Shown in pieces: positions 28,110 to 38,717 of a stretch of DNA of 64,000 nt. A model generated the notes under the pieces. It was not told the origin of the DNA and searched no databases. It worked only from the letters and a program-made list of their open reading frames with translations. The DNA is taken from the NCBI RefSeq assembly GCF_000233695.2, contig NZ_CM001488.1, positions 3,439,453-3,503,452 of the forward strand, in the 5' to 3' direction. Positions within the stretch are counted from its first letter, which is position 1, and each line of letters begins with the position of its first letter. Both the position numbers and the translations under genes were made by a program. The stretch is from Desulfobacter postgatei 2ac9 (GTDB lineage Bacteria; Desulfobacterota; Desulfobacteria; Desulfobacterales; Desulfobacteraceae).

Positions 28110-28319
28110 ATGCAATCTGTTTTAAAAGAATATATGGTGGATAAGACAAAAATCGGATTTATCCGATTTATTTTTGAAGCCTATGAAGGAATAGCCGTTG
28201 TCACAACATTGGAGGCCGGAACCGGCCATATCCGGCTTGCCATGCCTCCGGACCGGCAGGAGGAGGTAAATATGGTCACGCAAGCGTTGAAAAAGGACTT
28301 TTATTTTGAGCCAAGATAA
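28110..28319 (+). CDS. DUF4911 small protein
   Basis: A 69-residue protein with the DUF4911 pattern IGFIRFIFEAYEGIAVVTTLE followed by a hydrophobic-acidic C-terminus. DUF4911 genes commonly sit next to miaB in delta-type bacteria; here its stop overlaps the start of miaB by 14 bases, so translation is probably coupled. Function unknown. An ATG at 28131 is an alternative start. Confidence 0.75.
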   Translation: MQSVLKEYMVDKTKIGFIRFIFEAYEGIAVVTTLEAGTGHIRLAMPPDRQEEVNMVTQALKKDFYFEPR

Positions 28320-29670
28320 GCCAAAAGCCTATGTAAACACCATCGGGTGCCAGATGAATGTGTATGATTCCCAGATTCTGGCCGGTCTTTTGCAAAATGC
28401 AGGATATGAACAAACCCATGACCCGGACCTGGCAGATCTGGTTTTGTGTAATACCTGCGCCATCCGCCATAAGGCCCAAGAGAAGGCCTATAGCTTTTTA
28501 GGCCGTTTTGCGGGCACAAGGATTAAAGGGAAACGTCCGCTGACCATCATGGCCGGCTGTGTGGCACAAAAAGAAAAGGAAAAAGCATTTGTCCGCCTGC
28601 CGCATCTTGACCTGGTTTTAGGCACCCAGGCCTTTGGTCGTTTTGAAACCCATATTAAAGCGCTGGTTGCCGGTGAAACCCGCATTGTTGACACAGAACC
28701 CAGCGAAAATATCTTCGAAGGCTTCCCCAAGCACGCAATGGCCGAAAAAATTCAGGTATCACGCTTTGTGACCATTATGCAGGGGTGTGAAAATTTTTGC
28801 ACATATTGTGTGGTGCCCTATGTTCGGGGAAAGGAAAAAAGTCGGAATCCATCTGCCATTGTAGAAGAAATTGAGGGCTTGGCGAAATCCGGGGTGCGTG
28901 AGATTACCCTGCTGGGCCAGAATGTTAATTCCTATGCCGGTAATAATGGGCAGGTCTGTTTTCCTGATTTACTTCACCTTGTCAGCAGGGTGGAGGGGAT
29001 TGAACGTATCCGGTTTGCCACTTCCCATCCCAAGGATTTATCAGCGGATCTGATCGAGGCCATAAAGGATGTTGACAAGGTATGCAACCATCTTCATCTG
29101 CCGGTTCAGTCAGGTTCAAACGACATATTAAAACGGATGAACCGCAAGTATGACCGGGAGACCTATTTCACACGAATTTCAGCCCTAAGGCAGGCTTGCC
29201 CGGATATTGCCCTGTCCACGGATATTATCGTGGGATTTCCGGGTGAAACCCGTTTCGATTTTGAGCAGACCATGAATCTGCTTGAAACCGTGGAATTTGA
29301 TGCGGTCTTTGCTTTTGCCTATTCAGCAAGGTCATTTACGCCGGCTGCCAAATTTTCAAACCAGCTGGATGAACAGATTAAGCGCGATCGGCTAAATGAA
29401 CTGCTTGATTTCCAGGAGAAGATAACAGAAGAGAAAAACAAAGCCTTTGTTGGCAAAAAAGTTACGGTGCTGGTGGAAGGTGACAGCCCTAAACCAAGGG
29501 ACGGGTTCGTAAAGAAGAATAAAAATACCAGGCAGATGTTTGGCAGAAGTGATGCAAACAAAATTGTGCATTTTGCATCGGACCAGGCCGGCATCGGGGA
29601 TCTGGTTACACTCGAAATTATAAATGCATACCCCCATTCCCTTTGGGGAGAGGTCTGCGAAAGCGATTAA
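28306..29670 (+). CDS. miaB: tRNA-2-methylthio-N6-dimethylallyladenosine synthase
   Basis: A radical-SAM methylthiotransferase that modifies A37 of tRNAs reading UNN codons. Three domains: N-terminal UPF0004 with Cys residues in TIGCQMNVYDS, CNTCAIRHKAQ and GCVAQKE; the radical-SAM core with QGCENFCTYCVVPYVRG (CxxxCxxC); and the C-terminal TRAM domain with VLVEGDSP. The start is a TTG with AAAGGA eight or nine bases upstream; no ATG fits before the first conserved Cys. Confidence 0.96.
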   Translation: MSQDKPKAYVNTIGCQMNVYDSQILAGLLQNAGYEQTHDPDLADLVLCNTCAIRHKAQEKAYSFLGRFAGTRIKGKRPLTIMAGCVAQKEKEKAFVRLPHLDLVLGTQAFGRFETHIKALVAGETRIVDTEPSENIFEGFPKHAMAEKIQVSRFVTIMQGCENFCTYCVVPYVRGKEKSRNPSAIVEEIEGLAKSGVREITLLGQNVNSYAGNNGQVCFPDLLHLVSRVEGIERIRFATSHPKDLSADLIEAIKDVDKVCNHLHLPVQSGSNDILKRMNRKYDRETYFTRISALRQACPDIALSTDIIVGFPGETRFDFEQTMNLLETVEFDAVFAFAYSARSFTPAAKFSNQLDEQIKRDRLNELLDFQEKITEEKNKAFVGKKVTVLVEGDSPKPRDGFVKKNKNTRQMFGRSDANKIVHFASDQAGIGDLVTLEIINAYPHSLWGEVCESD

Positions 29671-29676
29671 GATGGT

Positions 29677-30558
29677 ATGAAAATTAAATCAACGAGCATT
29701 CGACCCAATGAACTGTGCCCGTGCGGTAGCGGGAAAAAATTTAAAAATTGCTGCCGGAATAAAAAAACTGAAATTTCTTTGAAGGATAAGTATAAAAACA
29801 AGTATGATATTATCCTGAAAACACCTGAACAGGTTGATGGCATCAGGAAATGCGGGGAACTGCTTTTGTCTATTATGGACGGGGTTGAGGCCATGATTCG
29901 CCCCGGCTTGAAAACCGATGACATCAACACCTATGTTCATGAACAGACCATAAAAGCCGGGGCTGTTCCGGCACCACTCAACTACAGGGGGTATCCCAAG
30001 AGTGTCTGCGTTTCCATTAATGAGGTGATCTGCCACGGAATCCCCGGCGAGCGGGTTCTTGAGGATGGGGATATCGTCAATATTGATATCACACCGATTC
30101 TAAACGGTTACTATGCCGACGCCAATAAAACCTTTTTTGTGGGTACGCCCGGACGCGATGCCCAAAAAATTGTGGCTGTGGCGGCCGAAAGTCTGCGGCG
30201 GGGTATAGAGCAGGTCAAGCCTGGGGCCACCCTGGGGGATATTGGTCATGCCATTCAAAAATACGCCGAGGGCCAGGGATGTTCGGTGGTCAGGGAGTTC
30301 GTGGGTCATGGCGTGGGAATTGATTTTCATGAACAGCCCCAGGTCCTTCATTTTGGACGTCCCGGTACCGGTGTTACCCTTGTTCCCGGCATGGTGTTTA
30401 CCATAGAACCCATGGTTAACCTGGGCAAAAAAGAATTGCATGTGCTTGAGGACAGGTGGACAGCTGTGACCAATGACGGCTCCCTGTCCGCCCAGTTTGA
30501 GCAAACCATCCTTGTGACAGATGACGGGTATGAGAGTTTGACCCCATATGAGTTATAG
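29677..30558 (+). CDS. map: Type I methionine aminopeptidase with N-terminal SEC-C zinc motif
   Basis: Removes the initiator Met from nascent proteins. The first 30 residues are a SEC-C motif, RPNELCPCGSGKKFKNCC, which binds zinc and may dock to the ribosome or SecA-type partners; this extended form is known in several phyla. The catalytic pita-bread domain has the metal ligands in VNIDITPILNGYYADANKTF (two Asp), FVGHGVG (His), FTIEPM and QFEQTILV (two Glu). The 293-residue length fits. It is six bases after miaB and overlaps plsC by 11 bases. Confidence 0.95.
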   Translation: MKIKSTSIRPNELCPCGSGKKFKNCCRNKKTEISLKDKYKNKYDIILKTPEQVDGIRKCGELLLSIMDGVEAMIRPGLKTDDINTYVHEQTIKAGAVPAPLNYRGYPKSVCVSINEVICHGIPGERVLEDGDIVNIDITPILNGYYADANKTFFVGTPGRDAQKIVAVAAESLRRGIEQVKPGATLGDIGHAIQKYAEGQGCSVVREFVGHGVGIDFHEQPQVLHFGRPGTGVTLVPGMVFTIEPMVNLGKKELHVLEDRWTAVTNDGSLSAQFEQTILVTDDGYESLTPYEL

Positions 30559-31291
30559 CAAAACAGTATTAAATAAGGTTTTTTCAGCCGTTTTTATTCT
30601 ATTTATCGGTATCTCCTCCGCCTTTTTTTTCTGTGTGGCCTGTGTGTTGCGAATATGCACAGCGCCTTTTGATCCGCGAAGGATTGTGTCAAACGTTTTC
30701 AGTGCGTTCTGGGCCTCGGTTTATACCTGGGCCATGCCGTACTGGTTCGTAAAAATTGTGGGGCGGGAGAAGCTCGATATTCGCAAAAACTATGTATTTG
30801 TATCTAATCATCAAAGCCAGCTGGACATCCTTGTACTTTACCGACTGCTGTTTCCCTATCGGTGGGTGTCTAAAAGTTCCGTTTTCCGGCTGCCGTTCAT
30901 TGGTTGGAATATGGCATTTAACAATGGGGATATTAAACTTAAGCGCGGTGACAAAGAGAGCATTAAGGCCATGATGGCCGAGTGTGAGGATCTTTTAAGG
31001 CGGAATATCTCCATTTTTTTTTTCCCCGAAGGCACAAGGTCCAAAGATGGTCATATTGGCAGATTCAAACCCGGGGCGTTTATCCTGGCTAAAAACACAG
31101 GTGTTGACATTCAGCCCATTGCCATCAGTAATACCAATAAGGCGTTGCCTAAATATTCACTAACCTTTCAGGGACACACCGAGATGACCGTGAAGGTTCT
31201 AGACACCATTCCCTTTTCCCAGTTCAGTGAGATGGCCCCTGACAATATTGCCGCCATGGTAAGATCGTTGATCTCCGAACATGTTTGTTGA
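30548..31291 (+). CDS. plsC: 1-acyl-sn-glycerol-3-phosphate acyltransferase
   Basis: Acylates lysophosphatidic acid to phosphatidic acid at the inner membrane. An N-terminal hydrophobic helix (about residues 12-35, FSAVFILFIGISSAFFFCVA) anchors the protein. The acyltransferase motifs are SNHQSQLDILVLY (HxxxxD in the form His-Gln-Ser-Gln-Leu-Asp) and FFPEGTRSKDG. Last gene before the nif intergenic region; no strong terminator follows. Confidence 0.93.
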   Translation: MSYSKTVLNKVFSAVFILFIGISSAFFFCVACVLRICTAPFDPRRIVSNVFSAFWASVYTWAMPYWFVKIVGREKLDIRKNYVFVSNHQSQLDILVLYRLLFPYRWVSKSSVFRLPFIGWNMAFNNGDIKLKRGDKESIKAMMAECEDLLRRNISIFFFPEGTRSKDGHIGRFKPGAFILAKNTGVDIQPIAISNTNKALPKYSLTFQGHTEMTVKVLDTIPFSQFSEMAPDNIAAMVRSLISEHVC

Positions 31292-31776
31292 ACCCGTAAA
31301 AAAACAAATTTTTCTTTCAGTATAATAACACATTCTTAAACAGCACGCTTCTCCCTTTCAAAAAGACGGGTATCCATCATTAACCCGTTATATTCTCTGA
31401 TCAACCCCAAAATTGACATTTTTACTGTCAACGGTCAAAAACACTGATTTGAAAAGTATTTCTTGTGTATGATTATGGTCGAATATTTTGATGAATTATC
31501 GTTAATTACATTTGTGTCGTATTTTTGATGTGGTTAGTGATCATAGGGATAACAGCCATCTCGCAGTGTTTTGGAGGATAAACCATCGGCAATATATATT
31601 ACAGAATAATAATTTATTAATTTATAAAAAGTTACATATTTGATCTATTTTTTATAGCATATTTGTAATATAAGAAGCATCCGTAATTTATTCCAACACA
31701 AATAAAAAAATTTTTTTATTCAAAAAAGCTTTAATTCAAAGAAGTTATATTTTTTATCGTTCTTCCGGCTTCTCGA
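31292..31776. other. AT-rich intergenic region upstream of nif
   Basis: No gene can be supported here. It holds a perfect inverted repeat TTGACA-N7-TGTCAA at 31413-31431, which could be an operator, and a very AT-rich stretch at 31590-31760 of the kind that bends DNA. I scanned for the NifA upstream site TGT-N10-ACA and found none on the plus strand. Confidence 0.5.
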
Positions 31777-31791
31777 TGGAACATCCGTTGC
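31777..31791 (+). promoter_or_regulatory. Sigma-54 (-24/-12) promoter of the nif cluster
   Basis: TGGAACATCCGTTGC has GG at 31778-31779 and GC at 31790-31791 with exactly ten bases between, matching the sigma-54 consensus TGGCAC-N5-TTGC in 9 or so of the conserved positions. It lies 81 bases before nifH, placing the transcript start near 31803. A 7-bp stem-loop (ACAGGCA/TGCCTGT, 31815-31830) would then sit in the leader, and AGGAG precedes the nifH ATG. Confidence 0.75.
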
Positions 31792-31865
31792 AGTTGAAGG
31801 CATTACAACGACGGACAGGCATTTGCCTGTTAAAAAACAACGAAACTTAACTTTAGGAGCTTTAG

Positions 31866-32696
<831 letters not shown>

Positions 32697-32810
32697 CCAA
32701 AAACCTTAAGAATGATAAGGCGCATTTATTAGAACATCAGAAAGCGGAGACGGCGTTCTGGACAAATTTTAAGCAAAACAACACAAGAGATAAGATAGGG
32801 GTATAAACAT

Positions 32811-34445
32811 ATGACAGGCGAACGAACCATCACCGTTAACCCGGAAGATGTAAAAAAAGAAATACTGGCCAAATATCCACCCAAAGTGGCCCGGAAACGC
32901 GGCAAGCAGATCACCCCGGTTTCCAGCGAAGAAGACAAAGGCAGTCTCACAGTCGGTGCCAATGTCCGGACCGTTCCGGGCATCATCACCCAGAGAGGAT
33001 GCTGCTATGCCGGTTGCAAAGGCGTTATCATGGGTCCGACCCGGGACATCATCAATCTGACCCACGGCCCCATCGGCTGCGGATTCTACTCCTGGCTGAC
33101 GCGGCGCAACCAGACCCGTCCCCCATCAGACGATGCAGAAAATTATATGACCTACTGCTTTTCCACGGACATGCAGGACGAAGATATTGTTTTCGGCGGG
33201 GAAAAGAAACTGAAGGCCGCCATCCAGGAAGCCTACGACATTTTTAAACCCAAGACCATCTCCATCTTCTCCACCTGTCCGGTGGGCCTGATCGGTGATG
33301 ATGTCCATGCCGTGGCCAGGGAGATGAAGGCAAAACTTGGCATCAATATATTTGGTTTCTCCTGTGAAGGATATAAAGGCGTAAGTCAGTCCGCGGGCCA
33401 TCACATTGCCAACAACACCATTTTTACCCATGTTGTGGGCCTGGATGACACGATCTCGGACGCCAAATACAAGATCAACCTGTTGGGTGAGTACAATATC
33501 GGCGGCGACGCCTTTATTATTGACGACCTGCTCGAAAAATGCGGCATCAGTGTTGTTTCCACCTTTTCCGGCAACTCCACCATTGACCAGTTTGCCAACT
33601 GCCACACCGCAGATCTCAATGCGGTCATGTGCCACAGATCCATTAATTACGTGGCTGACATGCTTGAGATCAAATACGGTATCCCCTGGATAAAGATCAG
33701 CTTCCTGGGACCCAAGTCAACCGCCCAGAGTCTGCGCAAAATTGCAGCCTACTTTGAAGACCAGGAACTCATCGACACGGTGGAAAAGGTGATTGCCGAG
33801 GAGATGATTCCTGTTGAAGCCAAGATCAAAGAGATCAAACCCCGGTGCGAGGGTAAAACAGCCATGATGTTTGTGGGCGGTTCCCGTGCCCATCACTACC
33901 AGGAACTGTTCAGGGATCTGGGCATGGAAGTGCTCTCCGCCGGATACGAGTTTGCCCACAGGGATGACTATGAAGGGCGCCACGTCATTCCGGACATCAA
34001 GATTGATGCGGACTCCAGAAACATTGAGGAGCTGGAGATCGAACCCGATGAGACCCGGTACAACCCCAGAAAGACCGAAGCGCAGATCAAGGCCCTGGAA
34101 GAAAAGGGGGTTGCCTTCAAAGAGTATGAGGGGATGATTCCCGACATGGCCAAGGGTTCCCTGATTGTCGATGACATCAGCCACCATGAAACGGAAACCC
34201 TTATCGAAATGTACAAACCGGACATTTTTTGTGCCGGTATCAAGGAAAAATACGCAGTCCAGAAGCACGGTATTCCCATGAAGCAGCTGCACTCCTATGA
34301 CTCGGGCGGACCCTATGCGGTATTTAAAGGCGCGATCAACTTTTATGAGGAAATTGACCGCATGCTCAATGCCAACATCTGGCACTACCTGGAAGCCCCG
34401 TGGCAGAAGGCCCCTGAATTGTCCGGCAAATACGCTGCAGAATAA
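32811..34445 (+). CDS. nifD: Nitrogenase molybdenum-iron protein alpha chain, long clostridial type
   Basis: P-cluster Cys ligands are in QRGCCYAGCKG, GPIGCGFYSW and STCPVGLIGDD; the FeMo-cofactor ligands are the Cys of VMCHRSINY and the His of QLHSYDSGGPY; CEGYKGVSQSAGHHIAN holds the cofactor-contact His. At 544 residues it is about 50 longer than the Azotobacter protein: the extra segment lies around residues 390-440 (EGRHVIPDIKIDADSRN and on), the insertion characteristic of clostridial/anaerobe NifD. The usual DYSGPY after the His reads DSGGPY. Complete and intact. Confidence 0.97.
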   Translation: MTGERTITVNPEDVKKEILAKYPPKVARKRGKQITPVSSEEDKGSLTVGANVRTVPGIITQRGCCYAGCKGVIMGPTRDIINLTHGPIGCGFYSWLTRRNQTRPPSDDAENYMTYCFSTDMQDEDIVFGGEKKLKAAIQEAYDIFKPKTISIFSTCPVGLIGDDVHAVAREMKAKLGINIFGFSCEGYKGVSQSAGHHIANNTIFTHVVGLDDTISDAKYKINLLGEYNIGGDAFIIDDLLEKCGISVVSTFSGNSTIDQFANCHTADLNAVMCHRSINYVADMLEIKYGIPWIKISFLGPKSTAQSLRKIAAYFEDQELIDTVEKVIAEEMIPVEAKIKEIKPRCEGKTAMMFVGGSRAHHYQELFRDLGMEVLSAGYEFAHRDDYEGRHVIPDIKIDADSRNIEELEIEPDETRYNPRKTEAQIKALEEKGVAFKEYEGMIPDMAKGSLIVDDISHHETETLIEMYKPDIFCAGIKEKYAVQKHGIPMKQLHSYDSGGPYAVFKGAINFYEEIDRMLNANIWHYLEAPWQKAPELSGKYAAE

Positions 34446-34505
34446 TCGTTAAACGTTAAAAACAAAACGTTAAAAACATAGATAAAAAAGTATCAGGAGA
34501 AAATT

Positions 34506-35882
34506 ATGCTGCTTCGACATACACCTAAAGAGATTAAAGAAAGAAAGGCCCTGGCGGTTAACCCGGCTAAAACCTGCCAGCCCATCGGGGCCATGTACGC
34601 CGGCCTCGGTATTTACGGCTGCCTGCCTCACAGCCATGGGTCCCAGGGCTGCTGCGCTTATCACAGATCCACCCTGACCCGCCATTACCGTGAACCCATC
34701 ATGGCGGCCACCTCCTCCTTTACCGAAGGTGCATCGGTGTTCGGCGGCCAGGCCAACCTGCTCCAGGCCCTGTTAACCATATTTACCACCTACAACCCGG
34801 ACATGGTCGCGGTTCACACCACCTGTCTGTCGGAAACCATCGGCGACGACGTGAACCAGATTGTCAAGAAAGCCTATAAAGACGGCACCATCCCCGAAGG
34901 CAAGTATGTCGTTCATACGTCAACACCATCCTATGTCGGATCCCATGTCACCGGTTTTTCCAATATGGTTAAATCCATAGCGGTTCAGATGGCTGAAAAG
35001 ACCGGCAAATCCAACGGGAGAGTCAACATTGTGCCCGGATTTGTGGAGCCTTCGGATATGGCTGAAATTAAAAGAATCGCTGCAATGTTGAGCGTAAACC
35101 CCATCCTCTTTCCGGATACCTCCGGCGTTGTCAACGGACCGCTCACCGGAAAATTTGAGATGTATCCCAAAGGCGGCACTCCGATCAGTGATCTGAAAAG
35201 CGCGGGTGACAGCATGGCTTCGATCGGCCTGGGCGCCTGGGCGTCTGCAGAAGCGGTCAAAGCACTTGACGCCCAGTGCAAGGTCCCCTGCCAGGTGCAG
35301 GATCTGCCCATCGGCCTTCTGGCCACAGACCGGTTCGTTGATGCCCTGCGTACCGTAGCCGGCGTCAGTGTACCCGATTGCGTTACCCAGGAGCGCGGTC
35401 AGCTGTTGGATGTCATCTCAGACATGCAGCCCCACCTGTACGGCAAAAAGGTTGCCATTGCCGGTGACCCGGACCAGCTCATCCCCCTGACCGAATTTCT
35501 GGTCACCATCGGCATGAAACCGGTCCACATCGTTACCGGCACCCCGGGCAAGGCCTTTACCAAACGGATCAAGGAGATCACGGCCAGGTTCGGAGACCAG
35601 ATCAATGTCCAGAACCCCGGCGACATGTTCCTGCTGCATCAGTGGATCAAGAATGAACCTGTGGACCTGCTTATCTGCAACACCTACGGCAAGTACATGG
35701 CCCGGGACGAGGATATCCCCTTTGTACGCCACGGCTTCCCCATCCTGGACCGGATCGGCCACGCCTACTTCCCCACAGTGGGGTACAAAGGCGGGCTGCA
35801 CCTTCTGGAGAAAATCCTGGGCGTCCTCATGGACCGCAAGGACCGGGATGCATCTGAAGAAACGTTTGAACTGGTAGAATAG
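34506..35882 (+). CDS. nifK: Nitrogenase molybdenum-iron protein beta chain, short type
   Basis: The other half of the MoFe protein. P-cluster ligands: Cys in AKTCQPIGAMYAGLGIYGC, Cys in GSQGCCAY and Cys in TTCLSETIGDD. At 458 residues it lacks the 50-residue N-terminal extension of Azotobacter NifK, which goes with a long NifD and is the clostridial pairing. Later motifs include VGSHVTGFSNM and PLGYKGG-like TVGYKGGLHLLEKI. It follows nifD by 60 bases behind AGGAG. Confidence 0.97.
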   Translation: MLLRHTPKEIKERKALAVNPAKTCQPIGAMYAGLGIYGCLPHSHGSQGCCAYHRSTLTRHYREPIMAATSSFTEGASVFGGQANLLQALLTIFTTYNPDMVAVHTTCLSETIGDDVNQIVKKAYKDGTIPEGKYVVHTSTPSYVGSHVTGFSNMVKSIAVQMAEKTGKSNGRVNIVPGFVEPSDMAEIKRIAAMLSVNPILFPDTSGVVNGPLTGKFEMYPKGGTPISDLKSAGDSMASIGLGAWASAEAVKALDAQCKVPCQVQDLPIGLLATDRFVDALRTVAGVSVPDCVTQERGQLLDVISDMQPHLYGKKVAIAGDPDQLIPLTEFLVTIGMKPVHIVTGTPGKAFTKRIKEITARFGDQINVQNPGDMFLLHQWIKNEPVDLLICNTYGKYMARDEDIPFVRHGFPILDRIGHAYFPTVGYKGGLHLLEKILGVLMDRKDRDASEETFELVE

Positions 35883-35920
35883 TATCTGAAGAGCAATTAA
35901 AGCAGTAAAGGATAAATAAC

Positions 35921-37297
35921 ATGACCTCCATATCGGTACTCAAGCAGAGAGAAAAACAGATCTACCAGAAGGGAAAACAGCCCTTTGAGATGACATGTGA
36001 AACCAAGAGTCTGGCCGGCGCAGTCAGCCAGCGGGCCTGTGTATTCTGCGGCTCCAGGGTGGTGCTTTATCCCATCGCGGATGCCTTGCATCTGATTCAC
36101 GGCCCCATCGGGTGCGCCTCCTATACCTGGGATATCAGAGGGGCCCAGTCTTCGGGCCCGGAGCTTCATCGGATGAGTTTTTCAACGGATCTGTCAGAGA
36201 CCGATATTATCTATGGCGGAGAAAAAAAGCTGAAAAAGGCATTGCTGGAGCTGATTGAAAAGTATTCACCCAAAGCCGCCTTTATCTATTGTACCTGCAT
36301 TGTGGGCATTATTGGTGATGACGTGGACGCGGTCTGCCGCCAGGTGGAAAAAGAGACCAATATTCCTGTCATCGCTGTCCACTCTGAAGGATTTAAAGGA
36401 ACCAAAAAAGACGGGTACAAGGCAGCCTGCGACGCGTTGTTCAGCCTGATCGAAAGAAACAAGGCTCCCCGGGTCACCATTCCCGACTCCATCAATATCC
36501 TGGGGGAATTCAATATTGGCGGAGAGACATGGATCATAAAAAAATATTATGAAGCCATGGGGGTCAAGGTGGTCTCCGTGATCACCGGTGACGGCCGGGT
36601 GGACGAGGTTATGCAGGCGCGCAATGCAGCCCTGAACGTGGTCCAGTGTTCAGGGTCGGTCACCCATCTGGCAAAGCAGATGGAAAAAGAGTACGGCATC
36701 CCTTTTATCAGGGTCTCCTATTTCGGTATTGAAGACACCTCGGATGCCCTGTACCAGGTGGCGGTACACTTTAAGAAAACCCCTGAGATTTTAAAAAAGA
36801 CCCGGGAGCTGATCAAAAAAGAGGTCAAGGCCATTGTTCCGAGCCTGGAAACCATGAAAAAAGATCTTGAAGGCAAAAAAGCCGCCATATACGTGGGCGG
36901 CGCGTTCAAGGCATTCTCCCTGATCAAGGCATTGAAAACCCTTGGCATGGAAGTGGTCTTGGCCGGATCACAGACCGGCACCAAGGAAGATTATGAGGTG
37001 CTCAGGCAGATGTGCAACGAGGGAACCGTAATTTTAGACGACTCAAACCCCCTGGAGCTGGCCAAATATTCCGTTGAAAAGGATGCGGACCTGTTTATCG
37101 GCGGCGTTAAGGAACGCCCCATTGCATATAAAATGGGCATCGGGTTCTGCGACCATAACCATGAACGAAAAATTCCTTTGGTAGGCTTTGAAGGCATGGT
37201 CAATTTTGCAAAAGAAGTACACGGAACCGTTACAAGCCCGATATGGGATCTTGTTCCCAGACGGCAGAACCCAATCGGAAAGGAAGGTGCGATATGA
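35921..37297 (+). CDS. nifE: Nitrogenase FeMo-cofactor scaffold NifE
   Basis: With NifN forms the scaffold on which the NifB product matures into FeMo-cofactor. It is a NifD paralog: Cys ligands in SQRACVFCGSRVV, GPIGCASYTW and YCTCIVGIIGDD; INILGEFNIGGE is typical of NifE. It lacks the NifD cofactor ligand pair. 458 residues, complete; its TGA overlaps the ATG of nifN. Confidence 0.95.
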   Translation: MTSISVLKQREKQIYQKGKQPFEMTCETKSLAGAVSQRACVFCGSRVVLYPIADALHLIHGPIGCASYTWDIRGAQSSGPELHRMSFSTDLSETDIIYGGEKKLKKALLELIEKYSPKAAFIYCTCIVGIIGDDVDAVCRQVEKETNIPVIAVHSEGFKGTKKDGYKAACDALFSLIERNKAPRVTIPDSINILGEFNIGGETWIIKKYYEAMGVKVVSVITGDGRVDEVMQARNAALNVVQCSGSVTHLAKQMEKEYGIPFIRVSYFGIEDTSDALYQVAVHFKKTPEILKKTRELIKKEVKAIVPSLETMKKDLEGKKAAIYVGGAFKAFSLIKALKTLGMEVVLAGSQTGTKEDYEVLRQMCNEGTVILDDSNPLELAKYSVEKDADLFIGGVKERPIAYKMGIGFCDHNHERKIPLVGFEGMVNFAKEVHGTVTSPIWDLVPRRQNPIGKEGAI

Positions 37298-38706
37298 CCC
37301 CGAGCAGACCTTATAAAGAGACCCCCTCATATACCGCCACCCAGAATGCATGCAAACTGTGCACGCCTTTAGGGGCCAGCCTGGTGTTCCAGGGAATTGA
37401 AGGCTGTGTGCCCCTGCTTCATGGCTCACAGGGATGTTCAACCTATATGCGGCGCTACCTGATCTCCCATTTCAAGGAGCCCGTGGATATTGCCTCTTCC
37501 AACTTCACCGAGGAGACGGCCGTATTCGGCGGCGGGGCCAACCTGAAGCTGGCCATTGAAAACGTGGCTCGCCAGTATGCCCCGAGCATGATCGGTATCG
37601 CCACCACCTGCCTGTCCGAAACCATTGGGGACGATGTCCGGTTGATATTAAACAGCATGGACAATAGCATCAACGGCACGGCCCTGGTCCATGTCTCCAC
37701 ACCATCATATTCGGGCACTCACGTGGACGGATTCCATGGCGCCGTGGCGGCTGTGGTGGACCGCTTCAACCCGGCGGATAAAAGAATCGTTTACCGGCCC
37801 AAGAAAAAGAAAACCATTAATCTGTTTCCCGGCATGCTCTCCAACGAAGACCTGCGGCATTTAAAAGACATTTTTGAAGATTTCCATACCCCTGTCACCA
37901 TCCTGCCCGATTATTCCGAGCGGCTGGAAGGACCCTCCTGGCAGGAATATCAGGCCATCCAGAAAGGCGGCACCACGCTTTCCGCCATTGAGAAAATGAA
38001 CGTCTCTGTTCACAGTATGGAGTTCGGTGCCGTACTCGCCCTGGCCGCGGAAAAGGGTCAGGCGACCGCAGGAGGCATCCTGAACAAACGCTTCGGCGTT
38101 TCCTGCACACGCCTGCCCATTCCCATCGGGGTAAAGGCCACGGACCGCTTTTTGGATATCCTGTCCCAGATTTCGCGCCGGCCCGTGCCCGAACGCTACA
38201 AAAAAGAGAAATGGCGGGTGGTGGATACCTATGTGGACGGCAATAAATATGTATCGAAAAAACGGGCCCTGATTTATGGCGAAGAAGATTTTGTGGTCTC
38301 CATGGCCGGATTCCTTGCCGAAGTGGGCATCATCCCTGTGCTCTGTGCATCCGGCGGCAAAAGCAAAACATTTAAAGCCGCCCTTGAACAGACGTTGCCC
38401 GAAAATCTCATTGACCAGGTCATCATCCAGAACGACATGGACTTCACCTGCATGGAAGAGACCGCCGCAGCCATGCCCGAAGCGCTGCGGCCTGAACTCA
38501 TCATCGGCAACTCCAAGGGATACGCCATGGCAAGACGCCTGAAAATCCCCATGGTCCGGGTGGGATTCCCCATCCACGACCGGGTGGGCGGTTCGCGTAT
38601 CCTGCACGTGGGATACAAAGGTGCCCAGCAGTTGTTTGACACCATCGTCAATGCAATTTTAACGGAAAAACAGACCGAATCCAGAATCGGATACTCATAT
38701 ATGTAA
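37294..38706 (+). CDS. nifN: Nitrogenase FeMo-cofactor scaffold NifN
   Basis: NifK paralog, partner of NifE. Motifs: QNACKLCTPLGASLVFQGIE, HGSQGCSTYMRR and TTCLSETIGDD, then LIIGNSKGYAMARR and HVGYKGAQQL near the C-terminus. The frame extends back to an ATG at 37243 inside nifE, but the ATG at 37294 has a GGAAGG site and the tight ATGA overlap with nifE, so it is the better start. 470 residues. Confidence 0.94.
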   Translation: MTPSRPYKETPSYTATQNACKLCTPLGASLVFQGIEGCVPLLHGSQGCSTYMRRYLISHFKEPVDIASSNFTEETAVFGGGANLKLAIENVARQYAPSMIGIATTCLSETIGDDVRLILNSMDNSINGTALVHVSTPSYSGTHVDGFHGAVAAVVDRFNPADKRIVYRPKKKKTINLFPGMLSNEDLRHLKDIFEDFHTPVTILPDYSERLEGPSWQEYQAIQKGGTTLSAIEKMNVSVHSMEFGAVLALAAEKGQATAGGILNKRFGVSCTRLPIPIGVKATDRFLDILSQISRRPVPERYKKEKWRVVDTYVDGNKYVSKKRALIYGEEDFVVSMAGFLAEVGIIPVLCASGGKSKTFKAALEQTLPENLIDQVIIQNDMDFTCMEETAAAMPEALRPELIIGNSKGYAMARRLKIPMVRVGFPIHDRVGGSRILHVGYKGAQQLFDTIVNAILTEKQTESRIGYSYM

Positions 38707-38717
38707 GGAAGATAAAG

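Noticed and set aside
31366-31388. ACGGGT/ACCCGT hairpin as terminator of plsC
   Set aside because: Six-base stem with an 11-base loop and no T run.
32697-32810. Possible nifI gene between nifH and nifD
   Set aside because: Only 114 bases, no frame of useful length and no PII-like motif.
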